The notes below the pieces were generated by a model. It was not told the DNA's origin. It saw nothing but the letters and a program-made list of their open reading frames with translations, and made no database searches. Source: Pisaster brevispinus (Eukaryota; Echinodermata; Asteroidea; Forcipulatida; Asteriidae). From it: a stretch of 64,000 nucleotides of DNA. Of the stretch, positions 20,625 through 32,839 are shown in pieces. The stretch lies in assembly GCA_023634235.1 (NCBI GenBank), contig JAMKCF010000066.1, positions 248,001-312,000 on the forward strand, read 5' to 3'. Numbering within the stretch: the stretch's first letter is position 1; each line of letters starts with the position of its first letter. The position numbers and the translations under genes were made by a program.

Positions 20625-21049
20625 TAGACTTCCCTGAAGACCTTTTCTGTGTTGGGACATGGCCAAATCCCAAAACCTGGGCAATTAGGAGCTTTCTACC
20701 AAAAAGTGACGCCATCTTTCTTGCCCCAAAAACCTCAATAATTCATGGAATAAAATGGTTGCGGCCTTCAAATTCGAACCAGCACCGTCGGGGGAGGTGT
20801 CCGCAAAAAGTGATCGCCGAAAATCGGCACGTTACCGGGGGTCGAATTTTGGGAATATTTGACAGGTAGTACCCTGTCGCCATTTTGAATTTTGGGGTCG
20901 AAAACAAAAGTGCGATTTGACGGTGCAGCATTCTAGACTTGACTTCCCTGTAGACCTTTTCTGTGTGGGGACATGGCCAAATCCCAAAACCTGGGCAATT
21001 AGGAGCTTTCTACCAAAAAGTGACGCCATCTTTCTTGCCCTAAAAACCT

Positions 21050-24000
21050 CAATAATTCATGGAATAAAATGGTTGCGGCCTTCAAATTCGAACCAGCACC
21101 GTCGGGGGAGGTGTCCGCAAAAAGTGATCGCCGAAAATCGGCACGTTACCGGGGGTCGAATTTTGGGAATATTTGACAGGTAGTACCCTGTCGCCATTTT
21201 GAATTTTGGGGTCGAAAACAAAAGTGCGATTTGACGGTGCAGCATTCTAGACTAGACTTCCCTGAAGACCTTTTCTGTGTGGGGACATGGCCAAATCCCA
21301 AAACCTGGGCAATTAGGAGCTTTCTACCAAAAAGTGACGCCATCTTTCTTGCCCCAAAAACCTCAATAATTCATGGAATAAAATGGTTGCGGCCTTCAAA
21401 TTCGAACCAGCACCGTCGGGGGAGGTGTCCGCAAAAAGTGATCGCCGAAAATCGCCATGTTACCGGGGGTCGAATTTTGGGAATATTTGACAGGTAGTAC
21501 CCTGTCGCCATTTTGAATTTTGGGGTCGGAAACAAAAGTGCGATTTGACGGTGCAGCACTCTAGACTAGACTTCCCTGAAGACCTTTTCTGTGTGGGGAT
21601 ATGGCCAAATCCCAAAAACCTGGGCAATTAGGAGCTTTCTACCAAAAAGTGACGCCATCTTTCTTGCCCCAAAAACCTCAATAATTCATGGAATAAAATG
21701 GTTGCGGCCTTCAAATTCGAACCAGCACCGTCGGGGGAGGTGTCCGCAAAAAGTGATCGCCGAAAATCGCCATGTTACCGGGGGTCGAATTTTTGGAATA
21801 TTTGACAGGTAGTACCCTGTCGCCATTTTGAATTTTGGGGTCGGAAACAAAAGTGCGATTTGACGGTGCAGCACTCTAGACTAGACTTCCCTGAAGACCT
21901 TTTCTGTGTGGGGACATGGCCAAATCCCAAAACCTGGGCAATTAGGAGCTTTCTACCAAAAAGTGACGCCATCTTTCTTGCCCCAAAAACCTCAATAATT
22001 CATGGAATAAAATGGTTGCGGCCTTCAAATTCGAACCAGCACCGTCGGGGGAGGTGTCCGCAAAAAGTGATCGCCGAAAATCGGCACGTTACCGGGGTTC
22101 GAATTTTGGGAATATTTGACAGGTAGTACCTTGTCGCCATTTTGAAATTTGGGGTCGGAAACAAAAGTGCGATTTGACGGTGCAGCACTCTAGACTAGAC
22201 TTCCCTGAAGACCTTTTCTGTGTGGGGACATGGCCAAATCCCAAAACCTGGGCAATTAGGAGCTTTCTACCAAAAAGTGACGCCATCTTTCTTGCCCCAA
22301 AAACCTCAATTATTCATGGAATAAAATGGTTGCGGCCTTAAAATTTGAACCAGCACCGTCGGGGGAGGTGTCCGCAAAAAGTGATCGCCGAAAATCGGCA
22401 CGTTACCGGGGGGGTCGAATTTTGGGAATATTTGACAGGTAGTACCCTGTCGCCATTTTGAATTTAGGGGTCGAAAACAAAAAATGCGATTTGACGGTGC
22501 AGCATTCTAGACTAGACTTCCCTGAAGACCTTTTCTGTGTGGGGACATGGCCAAATCCCAAAACCTGGGCAATTAGGAGCTTTCTACCAAAAAGTGACGC
22601 CATCTTTCTTGCCCCAAAAACCTCAATAATTCATGGAATAAAATGGTTGCGGCCTTCAAATTCGAACCAGCACCGTCGGGGGAGGTGTCCGCAAAAAGTG
22701 ATCGCCGAAAATCGCCATGTTACCGGGGGTCGAATTTTGGGAATATTTGACAGGTAGTACCCTGTCGCCATTTTGAATTTTGGGGTCGGAAACAAAAGTG
22801 CGATTTGACGGTGCAGCACTCTAGACTAGACTTCCCTGAAGACCTTTTCTGTATGGGGACATGGCCAAATCCCAAAACCTGGGCAATTAGGAGCTTTCTA
22901 CCAAAAAGTGACGCCATCTTTCTTGCCCCAAAAACCTCAATAATTCATGGAATAAAATGGTTGCGGCCTTCAAATTCGAACCAGCACCGTCGGGGGAGGT
23001 GTCCGCAAAAAGTGATCGCCGAAAATCGGCACGTTACCGGGGGGGTCGAATTTTGGGAATATTTGACAGGTAGTACCCTGTCGCCATTTTGAATTTAGGG
23101 GTCGAAAACAAAAGTGCGATTTGACGGTGCAGCATTCTAGACTAGACTTCCCTGAAGACCTTTTCTGTGTGGGGACATGGCCAAATCCCAAAACCTGGGC
23201 AATTAGGAGCTTTCTACCAAAAAGTGACGCCATCTTTCTTGCCCCAAAAACCTCAATAATTCATGGAATAAAATGCTTGCGGCCTTCAAATTCGAACCAG
23301 CACCGTCGGGGGAGGTGTCCGCAAAAAGTGATCGCCGAAAATCGCCATGTTACCGGGGGTCGAATTTTGGGAATATTTGACAGGTAGTACCCTGTCGCCA
23401 TTTTGAATTTTGGGGTCGGAAACAAAAGTGCGATTTGACGGTGCAGCACTCTAGACTAGACTTCCCTGAAGACCTTTTCTGTGTGGGGACATGGCCAAAT
23501 CCCAAAACCTGGGCAATTAGGAGCTTTCTACCAAAAAGTGACGCCATCTTTCTTGCCCCAAAAACCTCAATAATTCATGGAATAAAATGGTTGCGGCCTT
23601 CAAATTCGAACCAGCACCGTCGGGGGAGGTGTCCGCAAAAAGTGATCGCCGAAAATCGGCACGTTACCGGGGGTCGAATTTTGGGAATATTTGACAGGTA
23701 GTACCCTGTCGCCATTTTGAATTTTGGGGTCGAAAACAAAAGTGCGATTTGACGGTGCAGCATTCTAGACTAGACTTCCCTGAAGACCTTTTCTGTGTGG
23801 GGACATGGCCAAATCCCAAAACCTGGGCAATTAGGAGCTTTCTACCAAAAAGTGACGCCATCTTTCTTGCCCCAAAAACCTCAATAATTCATGGAATAAA
23901 ATGGTTGCGGCCTTCAAATTCGAACCAGCACCGTCGGGGGAGGTGTCCGCAAAAAGTGATCGCCGAAAATCGCCATGTTACCGGGGGTCGAATTTTGGGA

Positions 24001-25898
24001 ATATTTGACAGGTAGTACCCTGTCGCCATTTTGAATTTTGGGGTCGGAAACAAAAGTGCGATTTGACGGTGCAGCACTCTAGACTAGACTTCCCTGAAGA
24101 CCTTTTCTGTGTGGGGATATGGCCAAATCCCAAAAACCTGGGCAATTAGGAGCTTTCTACCAAAAAGTGACGCCATCTTTCTTGCCCCAAAAACCTCAAT
24201 AATTCATGGAATAAAATGGTTGCGGCCTTCAAATTCGAACCAGCACCGTCGGGGGAGGTGTCCGCAAAAAGTGATCGCCGAAAATCGCCATGTTACCGGG
24301 GGTCGAATTTTGGGAATATTTGACAGGTAGTACCCTGTCGCCATTTTGAATTTTGGGGTCGGAAACAAAAGTGCGATTTGACGGTGCAGCACTCTAGACT
24401 AGACTTCCCTGAAGACCTTTTCTGTGTGGGGACATGGCCAAATCCCAAAACCTGGGCAATTAGGAGCTTTCTACCAAAAAGTGACGCCATCTTTCTTGCC
24501 CCAAAAACCTCAATAATTCATGGAATAAAATGGTTGCGGCCTTCAAATTCGAACCAGCACCGTCGGGGGAGGTGTCCGCAAAAAGTGATCGCCGAAAATC
24601 GGCACGTTACCGGGGTTCGAATTTTGGGAATATTTGACAGGTAGTACCTTGTCGCCATTTTGAAATTTGGGGTCGGAAACAAAAGTGCGATTTGACGGTG
24701 CAGCACTCTAGACTAGACTTCCCTGAAGACCTTTTCTGTGTGGGGACATGGCCAAATCCCAAAACCTGGGCAATTAGGAGCTTTCTACCAAAAAGTGACG
24801 CCATCTTTCTTGCCCCAAAAACCTCAATTATTCATGGAATAAAATGGTTGCGGCCTTAAAATTTGAACCAGCACCGTCGGGGGAGGTGTCTGCAAAAAGT
24901 GATCGCCGAAAATCGGCACGTTACCGGGGGGGTCGAATTTTGGGAATATTTGACAGGTAGTACCCTGTCGCCATTTTGAATTTAGGGGTCGAAAACAAAA
25001 AATGCGATTTGACGGTGCAGCATTCTAGACTAGACTTCCCTGAAGACCTTTTCTGTGTGGGGACATGGCCAAATCCCAAAACCTGGGCAATTAGGAGCTT
25101 TCTACCAAAAAGTGACGCCATCTTTCTTGCCCCAAAAACCTCAATAATTCATGGAATAAAATGGTTGCGGCCTTCAAATTCGAACCAGCACCGTCGGGGG
25201 AGGTGTCCGCAAAAAGTGATCGCCGAAAATCGCCATGTTACCGGGGGTCGAATTTTGGGAATATTTGACAGGTAGTACCCTGTCGCCATTTTGAATTTTG
25301 GGGTCGGAAACAAAAGTGCGATTTGACGGTGCAGCACTCTAGACTAGACTTCCCTGAAGACCTTTTCTGTATGGGGACATGGCCAAATCCCAAAACCTGG
25401 GCAATTAGGAGCTTTCTACCAAAAAGTGACGCCATCTTTCTTGCCCCAAAAACCTCAATAATTCATGGAATAAAATGGTTGCGGCCTTCAAATTCGAACC
25501 AGCACCGTCGGGGGAGGTGTCCGCAAAAAGTGATCGCCGAAAATCGGCACGTTACCGGGGGGGTCGAATTTTGGGAATATTTGACAGGTAGTACCCTGTC
25601 GCCATTTTGAATTTAGGGGTCGAAAACAAAAGTGCGATTTGACGGTGCAGCATTCTAGACTAGACTTCCCTGAAGACCTTTTCTGTGTGGGGACATGGCC
25701 AAATCCCAAAACCTGGGCAATTAGGAGCTTTCTACCAAAAAGTGACGCCATCTTTCTTGCCCCAAAAACCTCAATAATTCATGGAATAAAATGCTTGCGG
25801 CCTTCAAATTCGAACCAGCACCGTCGGGGGAGGTGTCCGCAAAAAGTGATCGCCGAAAATCGCCATGTTACCGGGGGTCGAATTTTGGGAATATTCCA
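21050..25898 (+). repeat. Eight-unit higher-order duplication (lag 2,518 bp)
   Basis: About 21050-23380 and 23568-25898 share private variants at a constant offset of 2,518 bp (8 units plus 6 bp). Examples are GTGGGGATATGG at 21591/24109, GGGGTTCGAA near 22094/24612, AACAAAAAATGCG near 22478/24996 and TCTGTATGGG near 22852/25370. Confidence 0.85.
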
Positions 25899-28890
25899 CA
25901 GGTAGTACCCTGTCGCCATTTTGAATTTTGGGGTCGGAAACAAAAGTGCGATTTGACGGTGCAGCACTCTAGACTAGACTTCCCTGAAGACCTTTTCTGT
26001 GTGGGGACATGGCCAAATCCCAAAACCTGGGCAATTAGGAGCTTTCTACCAAAAAGTGACGCCATCTTTCTTGCCCCAAAAACCTCAATAATTCATGGAA
26101 TAAAATGCTTGCGGCCTTCAAATTCGAACCAGCACCGTCGGGGGAGGTGTCCGCAAAAAGTGATCGCCGAAAATTGCCATGTTACGGGGGGTCGAATTTT
26201 GGGAATATTTGACAAGTAGTACCCTGTCGCCATTTTGAATTTTGGGGTCGGAAACAAAAGTGCGATTTGACGGTGCAGCACTCTAGACTAGACTTCCCTG
26301 AAGACCTTTTCTGTGTGGGGATATGGCCAAATCCCAAAACCTGGGCAATTAGGAGCTTTCTACCAAAAAGTGACGCCATCTTTCTTGCCCCAAAAACCTC
26401 AATAATTCATGGAATAAAATGGTTGCGGCCTTCAAATTCGAACCAGCACCGTCGGGGGAGGTGTCCGCAAAAAGTGATCGCCGAAAATCGCCATGTTACC
26501 GGGGGTCGAATTTTGGGAATATTTGACAGGTAGAGTACCCTGTCGCCATTTTGAATTTTGGGGTCGGAAACAAAAGTGCGATTTGACGGTGCAGCACTCT
26601 AGACTAGACTTCCCTGAAGACCTTTTCTGTGTGGGGACATGGCCAAATCCCAAAACCTGGGCAATTAGGAGCTTTCTACCAAAAAGTGACGCCATCTTTC
26701 TTGCCCCAAAAACCTCAATAATTCATGGAATAAAATGGTTGCGGCCTTCAAATTCGAACCAGCACCGTCGGGGGAGGTGTCCGCAAAAAGTGATCGCCGA
26801 AAATCGCCATGTTACCGGGGTTCGAATTTGGGGAATATTTGACAGGTAGTACCCTGTCGCCATTTTGAATTTTGGGGTCGGAAACAAAAGTGCGATTTGA
26901 CGGTGCAGCACTCTAGACTAGACTTCCCTGAAGACCTTTTCTGTGTGGGGACATGGCCAAATCCCAAAACCTGGGCAATTAGGAGCTTTCTACCAAAAAG
27001 TGACGCCATCTTTCTTGCCCCAAAAACCTCAATAATTCATGGAATAAAATGGTTGCGGCCTTAAAATTCGAACCAGCACCGTCGGGGGAGGTGTCCGCAA
27101 AAAGTGATCGCCGAAAATCGGCACGTTACCGGGGGGGTCGAATTTTGGGAATATTTGACAGGTAGTACCCTGTCGCCATTTTGAATTTTGGGGTCGGAAA
27201 CAAAAGTGCGATTTGACGGTGCAGCACTCTAGACTAGACTTCCCTGAAGACCTTTTCTGTGTGGGGACATGGCCAAATCCCAAAACCTGGGCAATTAGGA
27301 GCTTTCTACCAAAAAGTGACGCCATCTTTCTTGCCCCAAAAACCTCAATAATTCATGGAATAAAATGGTTGCGGCCTTCAAATTCGAACCAGCACCGTCG
27401 GGGGAGGTGTCCGCAAAAAGTGATCGCCGAAAATCGGCACGTTACCGGGGGGGTCGAATTTTGGGAATATTTGACAGGTAGTACCCTGTCGCCATTTTGA
27501 ATTTAGGGGTCGAAAACAAAAGTGCGATTTGACGGTGCAGCATTCTAGACTAGACTTCCCTGAAGACCTTTTCTGTGTGGGGACATGGCCAAATCCCAAA
27601 ACCTGGGCAATTAGGAGCTTTCTACCAAAAAGTGACGCCATCTTTCTTGCCCCAAAAACCTCAATAATTCATGGAATAAAATGGTTGCGGCCTTCAAATT
27701 CGAACCAGCACCGTCGGGGGAGGTGTCCGCAAAAAGTGATCGCCGAAAATCGCCATGTTACCGGGGGTCGAATTTTGGGAATATTCCACAGGTAGTACCC
27801 TGTCGCCATTTTGAATTTTGGGGTCGGAAACAAAAGTGCGATTTGACGGTGCAGCACTCTAGACTAGACTTCCCTGAAGACCTTTTCTGTGTGGGGACAT
27901 GGCCAAATCCCAAAACCTGGGCAATTAGGAGCTTTCTACCAAAAAGTGACGCCATCTTTCTTGCCCCAAAAACCTCAATAATTCATGGAATAAAATGGTT
28001 GCGGCCTTCAAATTCGAACCAGCACCGTCGGGGGAGGTGTCCGCAAAAAGTGATCGCCGAAAATTGCCATGTTACCGGGGGTCGAATTTTGGGAATATTT
28101 GACAAGTAGTACCCTGTCGCCATTTTGAATTTTGGGGTCGGAAACAAAAGTGCGATTTGATGGTGCAGCACTCTAGACTAGACTTCCCTGAAGACCTTTT
28201 CTGTGTGGGGATATGGCCAAATCCCAAAACCTGGGCAATTAGGAGCTTTCTACCAAAAAGTGACGCCATCTTTCTTGCCCCAAAAACCTCAATAATTCAT
28301 GGAATAAAATGGTTGCGGCCTTCAAATTCGAACCAGCACCGTCGGGGGAGGTGTCCGCAAAAAGTGATCGCCGAAAATCGCCATGTTACCGGGGGTCGAA
28401 TTTTGGGAATATTTGACAGGTAGAGTACCCTGTCGCCATTTTGAATTTTGGGGTCGGAAACAAAAGTGCGATTTGACGGTGCAGCACTCTAGACTAGACT
28501 TCCCTGAAGACCTTTTCTGTGTGGGGACATGGCCAAATCCCAAAACCTGGGCAATTAGGAGCTTTCTACCAAAAAGTGACGCCATCTTTCTTGCCCCAAA
28601 AACCTCAATAATTCATGGAATAAAATGCTTGCGGCCTTCAAATTCGAACCAGCACCGTCGGGGGAGGTGTCCGCAAAAAGTGATCGCCGAAAATCGCCAT
28701 GTTACCGGGGTTCGAATTTTGGGAATATTTGACAGGTAGTACCCTGTCGCCATTTTGAATTTTGGGGTCGGAAACAAAAGTGCGATTTGACGGTGCAGCA
28801 CTCTAGACTAGACTTCCCTGAAGACCTTTTCTGTGTGGGGACATGGCCAAATCCCAAAACCTGGGCAATTAGGAGCTTTCTACCAAAAAG
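25450..28890 (+). repeat. Six-unit higher-order duplication (lag 1,890 bp)
   Basis: About 25450-27000 matches 27340-28890. Shared variants include AATATTCCACAGG near 25892/27782, GACAAGTAG near 26212/28102 and GGTAGAGTACCC near 26530/28420. Confidence 0.8.
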
Positions 28891-31318
28891 TGACGCCATC
28901 TTTGTTGCCCCAAAAACCTCAATAATTCATGGAATAAAATGGTTGCGGCCTTCAAATTCGAACCAGCACCGTCGGGGGAGGTGTCCGCAAAAAGTGATCG
29001 CCGAAAATCGCCATGTTACCGGGGGTCGAATTTTGGGAATATTCCACAGGTAGTACCCTGTCGCCATTTTGAATTTTGGGGTCGGAAACAAAAGTGCGAT
29101 TTGACGGTGCAGCACTCTAGACTAGACTTCCCTGAAGACCTTTTCTGTGTGGGGACATGGCCAAATCCCAAAACCTGGGCAATTAGGAGCTTTCTACCAA
29201 AAAGTGACGCCATCTTTGTTGCCCCAAAAACCTCAATAATTCATGGAATAAAATGGTTGCGGCCTTCAAATTCGAACCAGCACCGTCGGGGGAGGTGTCC
29301 GCAAAAAGTGATCGCCGAAAATCGCCATGTTACCGGGGGTCGAATTTTGGGAATATTCCACAGGTAGTACCCTGTCGCCATTTTGAATTTTGGGGTCGGA
29401 AACAAAAGTGCGATTTGACGGTGCAGCACTCTAGACTAGACTTCCCTGAAGACCTTTTCTGTGTGGGGACATGGCCAAATCCCAAAACCTGGGCAATTAG
29501 GAGCTTTCTACCAAAAAGTGACGCCATCTTTGTTGCCCCAAAAACCTCAATAATTCATGGAATAAAATGGTTGCGGCCTTCAAATTCGAACCAGCACCGT
29601 CGGGGGAGGTGTCCGCAAAAAGTGATCGCTGAAAATCGCCATGTTACCGGGGGTCGAATTTTGGGAATATTTGACAAGTAGTACCCTGTCGCCATTTTGA
29701 ATTTTGGGGTCGGAAACAAAAGTGCGATTTGACGGTGCAGCACTCTAGACTAGACTTCCCTGAAGACCTTTTCTGTGTGGGGACATGGCCAAATCCCAAA
29801 ACCTGGACAATTAGGAGCTTTCTACCAAAAAGTGACGCCATCTTTCTTGCCCCAAAAACCTCAATAATTCATGGAATAAAATGGTTGCGGCCTTCAAATT
29901 CGAACCAACACCGTCGGGGGAGGTGTCCGCCAAAAGTGATCGCCGAAAATCGCCATGTTACCGGGGGTCGAATTTTGGGAATATTTGACAGGTAGTACCC
30001 TGTCGCCATTTTGAATTTTGGGGTCGGAAACAAAAGTGCGATTTGACGGTGCAGCACTCTAGACTAGACTTCCCTGAAGACCTTTTCTGTGTGGGGACAT
30101 GGCCAAATCCCAAAACCTGGGCAATTAGGAGCTTTCTACCAAAAAGTGACGCCATCTTTGTTGCCCCAAAAACCTCAATAATTCATGGAATAAAATGGTT
30201 GCGGCCTTCAAATTCGAACCAGCACCGTCGGGGGAGGTGTCCGCAAAAAGTGATCGCCGAAAATCGCCATGTTACCGGGGGTCGAATTTTGGGAATATTC
30301 CACAGGTAGTACCCTGTCGCCATTTTGAATTTTGGGGTCGGAAACAAAAGTGCGATTTGACGGTGCAGCACTCTAGACTAGACTTCCCTGAAGACCTTTT
30401 CTGTGTGGGGACATGGCCAAATCCCAAAACCTGGGCAATTAGGAGCTTTCTACCAAAAAGTGACGCCATCTTTGTTGCCCCAAAAACCTCAATAATTCAT
30501 GGAATAAAATGGTTGCGGCCTTCAAATTCGAACCAGCACCGTCGGGGGAGGTGTCCGCAAAAAGTGATCGCTGAAAATCGCCATGTTACCGGGGGTCGAA
30601 TTTTGGGAATATTTGACAAGTAGTACCCTGTCGCCATTTTGAATTTTGGGGTCGGAAACAAAAGTGCGATTTGACGGTGCAGCACTCTAGACTAGACTTC
30701 CCTGAAGACCTTTTCTGTGTGGGGACATGGCCAAATCCCAAAACCTGGACAATTAGGAGCTTTCTACCAAAAAGTGACGCCATCTTTGCTGCCCCAAAAA
30801 CCTCAATAATTCATGGAATAAAATGGTTGCGGCCTTCAAATTCGAACCAACACCGTCGGGGGAGGTGTCCGCCAAAAGTGATCGCCGAAAATCGCCATGT
30901 TACCGGGGGTCGAATTTTGGGAATATTTGACAGGTAGTACCCTGTCGCCATTTTGAATTTTGGGGTCGGAAACAAAAGTGCGATTTGACGGTGCAGCACT
31001 CTAGACTAGACTTCCCTGAAGACCTTTTCTGTGTGGGGACATGGCCAAATCCCAAAACCTGGGCAATTAGGAGCTTTCTACCAAAAAGTGACGCCATCTT
31101 TGTTGCCCCAAAAACCTCAATAATTCATGGAATAAAATGCTTGCGGCCTTCAAATTCGAACCAGCACCGTCGGGGGAGGTGTCCGCAAAAAGTGATCGCC
31201 GAAAATCGCCATGTTACCGGGGGTCGAATTTTGGAAATTTTTGACAGGTAGTACCCTGTCGCCATTTTGAATTTTGGGGTCGGAAACAAAAGTGCGATTT
31301 GTGGTGCAGCACTCTAGA

Positions 31319-31438
31319 CTAGACTTCCCTGAAGACCTTTTCTGTGTGGGACATGGCCAAATCCCAAAACCTGGGAATATTTGAAAGGTAGTACCCTGTC
31401 GCCATTTTGAATTTTGGGGTCGGAAACAAAAGTGCGAT
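31319..31438 (+). repeat. Truncated 314-bp unit
   Basis: CCTGGG is joined straight to AATATTTGAAAGG at about 31377, removing 172 bp. The sequences at the two breakpoints share TGGG, so a microhomology-mediated deletion or slippage explains it. This unit is 140 bp in repeat phase. Confidence 0.85.
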
Positions 31439-32839
31439 TTGACGGTGCAGCACTCTAGACTAGACTTCCCTGAAGACCTTTTCTGTGTGGGGACATGGCC
31501 AAATCCCAAAACCTGGGCAATTAGGAGCTTTCTACCAAAAAGTGACGCCATCTTTCTTGCCCCAAAAACCTCAATAATTCATGGAATAAAATGGTTGCGG
31601 CCTTCAAATTCGAACCAGCACCGTCGGGGGAGGTGTCCGCAAAAAGTGATCGCCGAAAATCGCCATGTTACCGGGGGTCGAATTTTGGGAATATTTGACA
31701 AGTAGTACCCTGTCGCCATTTTGAATTTTGGGGTCGGAAACAAAAGTGCGATTTGACGGTGCAGCACTCTAGACTAGACTTCCCTGAAGACCTTTTCTGT
31801 GTGGGGACATGGCCAAATCACAAAACCTGGGCAATTAGGAGCTTTCTACCAAAAAGTGACGCCATCTTTGTTGCCCCAAAAACCTCAATAATTCATGGAA
31901 TAAAATGGTTGCGGCCTTCAAATTCGAACCAGCACCGTCGGGGGAGGTGTCCGCAAAAAGTGATCGCCGAAAATCGCCATGTTACCGGGGGTCGAATTTT
32001 GGGAATATTTGACAGGTAGTACCCTGTCGCCATTTTGAATTTTGGGGTCGGAAACAAAAGTGCGATTTGACGGTGCAGCACTCTAGACTAGATTTCCCTG
32101 AAGACCTTTTCTGTGTGGGGACATGGCCAAATCCCAAAACCTGGGCAATTAGGAGCTTTCTACCAAAAAGTGACGCCATCTTTCTTGCCCCAAAAACCTC
32201 AATAATTCATGGAATAAAATGCTTGCGGCCTTCAAATTCGAACCAGCACCGTCGGGGGAGGTGTCCGCAAAAAGTGATCGCCGAAAATCGCCATGTTACC
32301 GGGGGTCGAATTTGGGGAATATTTGACAGGTAGTACCCTGTCGCCATTTTGAATTTTGGGGTCGGAAACAAAAGTGCGATTTGACGGTGCAGCACTCTAG
32401 ACTAGACTTCCCTGAAGACCTTTTCTGTGTGGGGACATGGCCAAATCCCAAAACCTGGGCAATTAGGAGCTTTCTACCAAAAAGTGACGCCATCTTTGTT
32501 GCCCCAAAAACCTCAATAATTCATGGAATAAAATGCTTGCGGCCTTCAAATTCGAACCAGCACCGTCGGGGGAGGTGTCCGCAAAAAGTGATCGCCGAAA
32601 ATCGCCATGTTACCGGGGGTCGAATTTTGGGAATATTTGACAGGTAGAGTACCCTGTCGCCATTTTGAATTTTGGGGTCGGAAACAAAAGTGCGATTTGA
32701 CGGTGCAGCACTCTAGACTAGACTTCCCTGAAGACCTTTTCTGTGTGGGGACAAGGCCAAATCCCAAAACCTGGGCAATTAGGAGCTTTCTACCAAAAAG
32801 TGACGCCATCTTTGTTGCCCCAAAATCCTCAATAATTCA

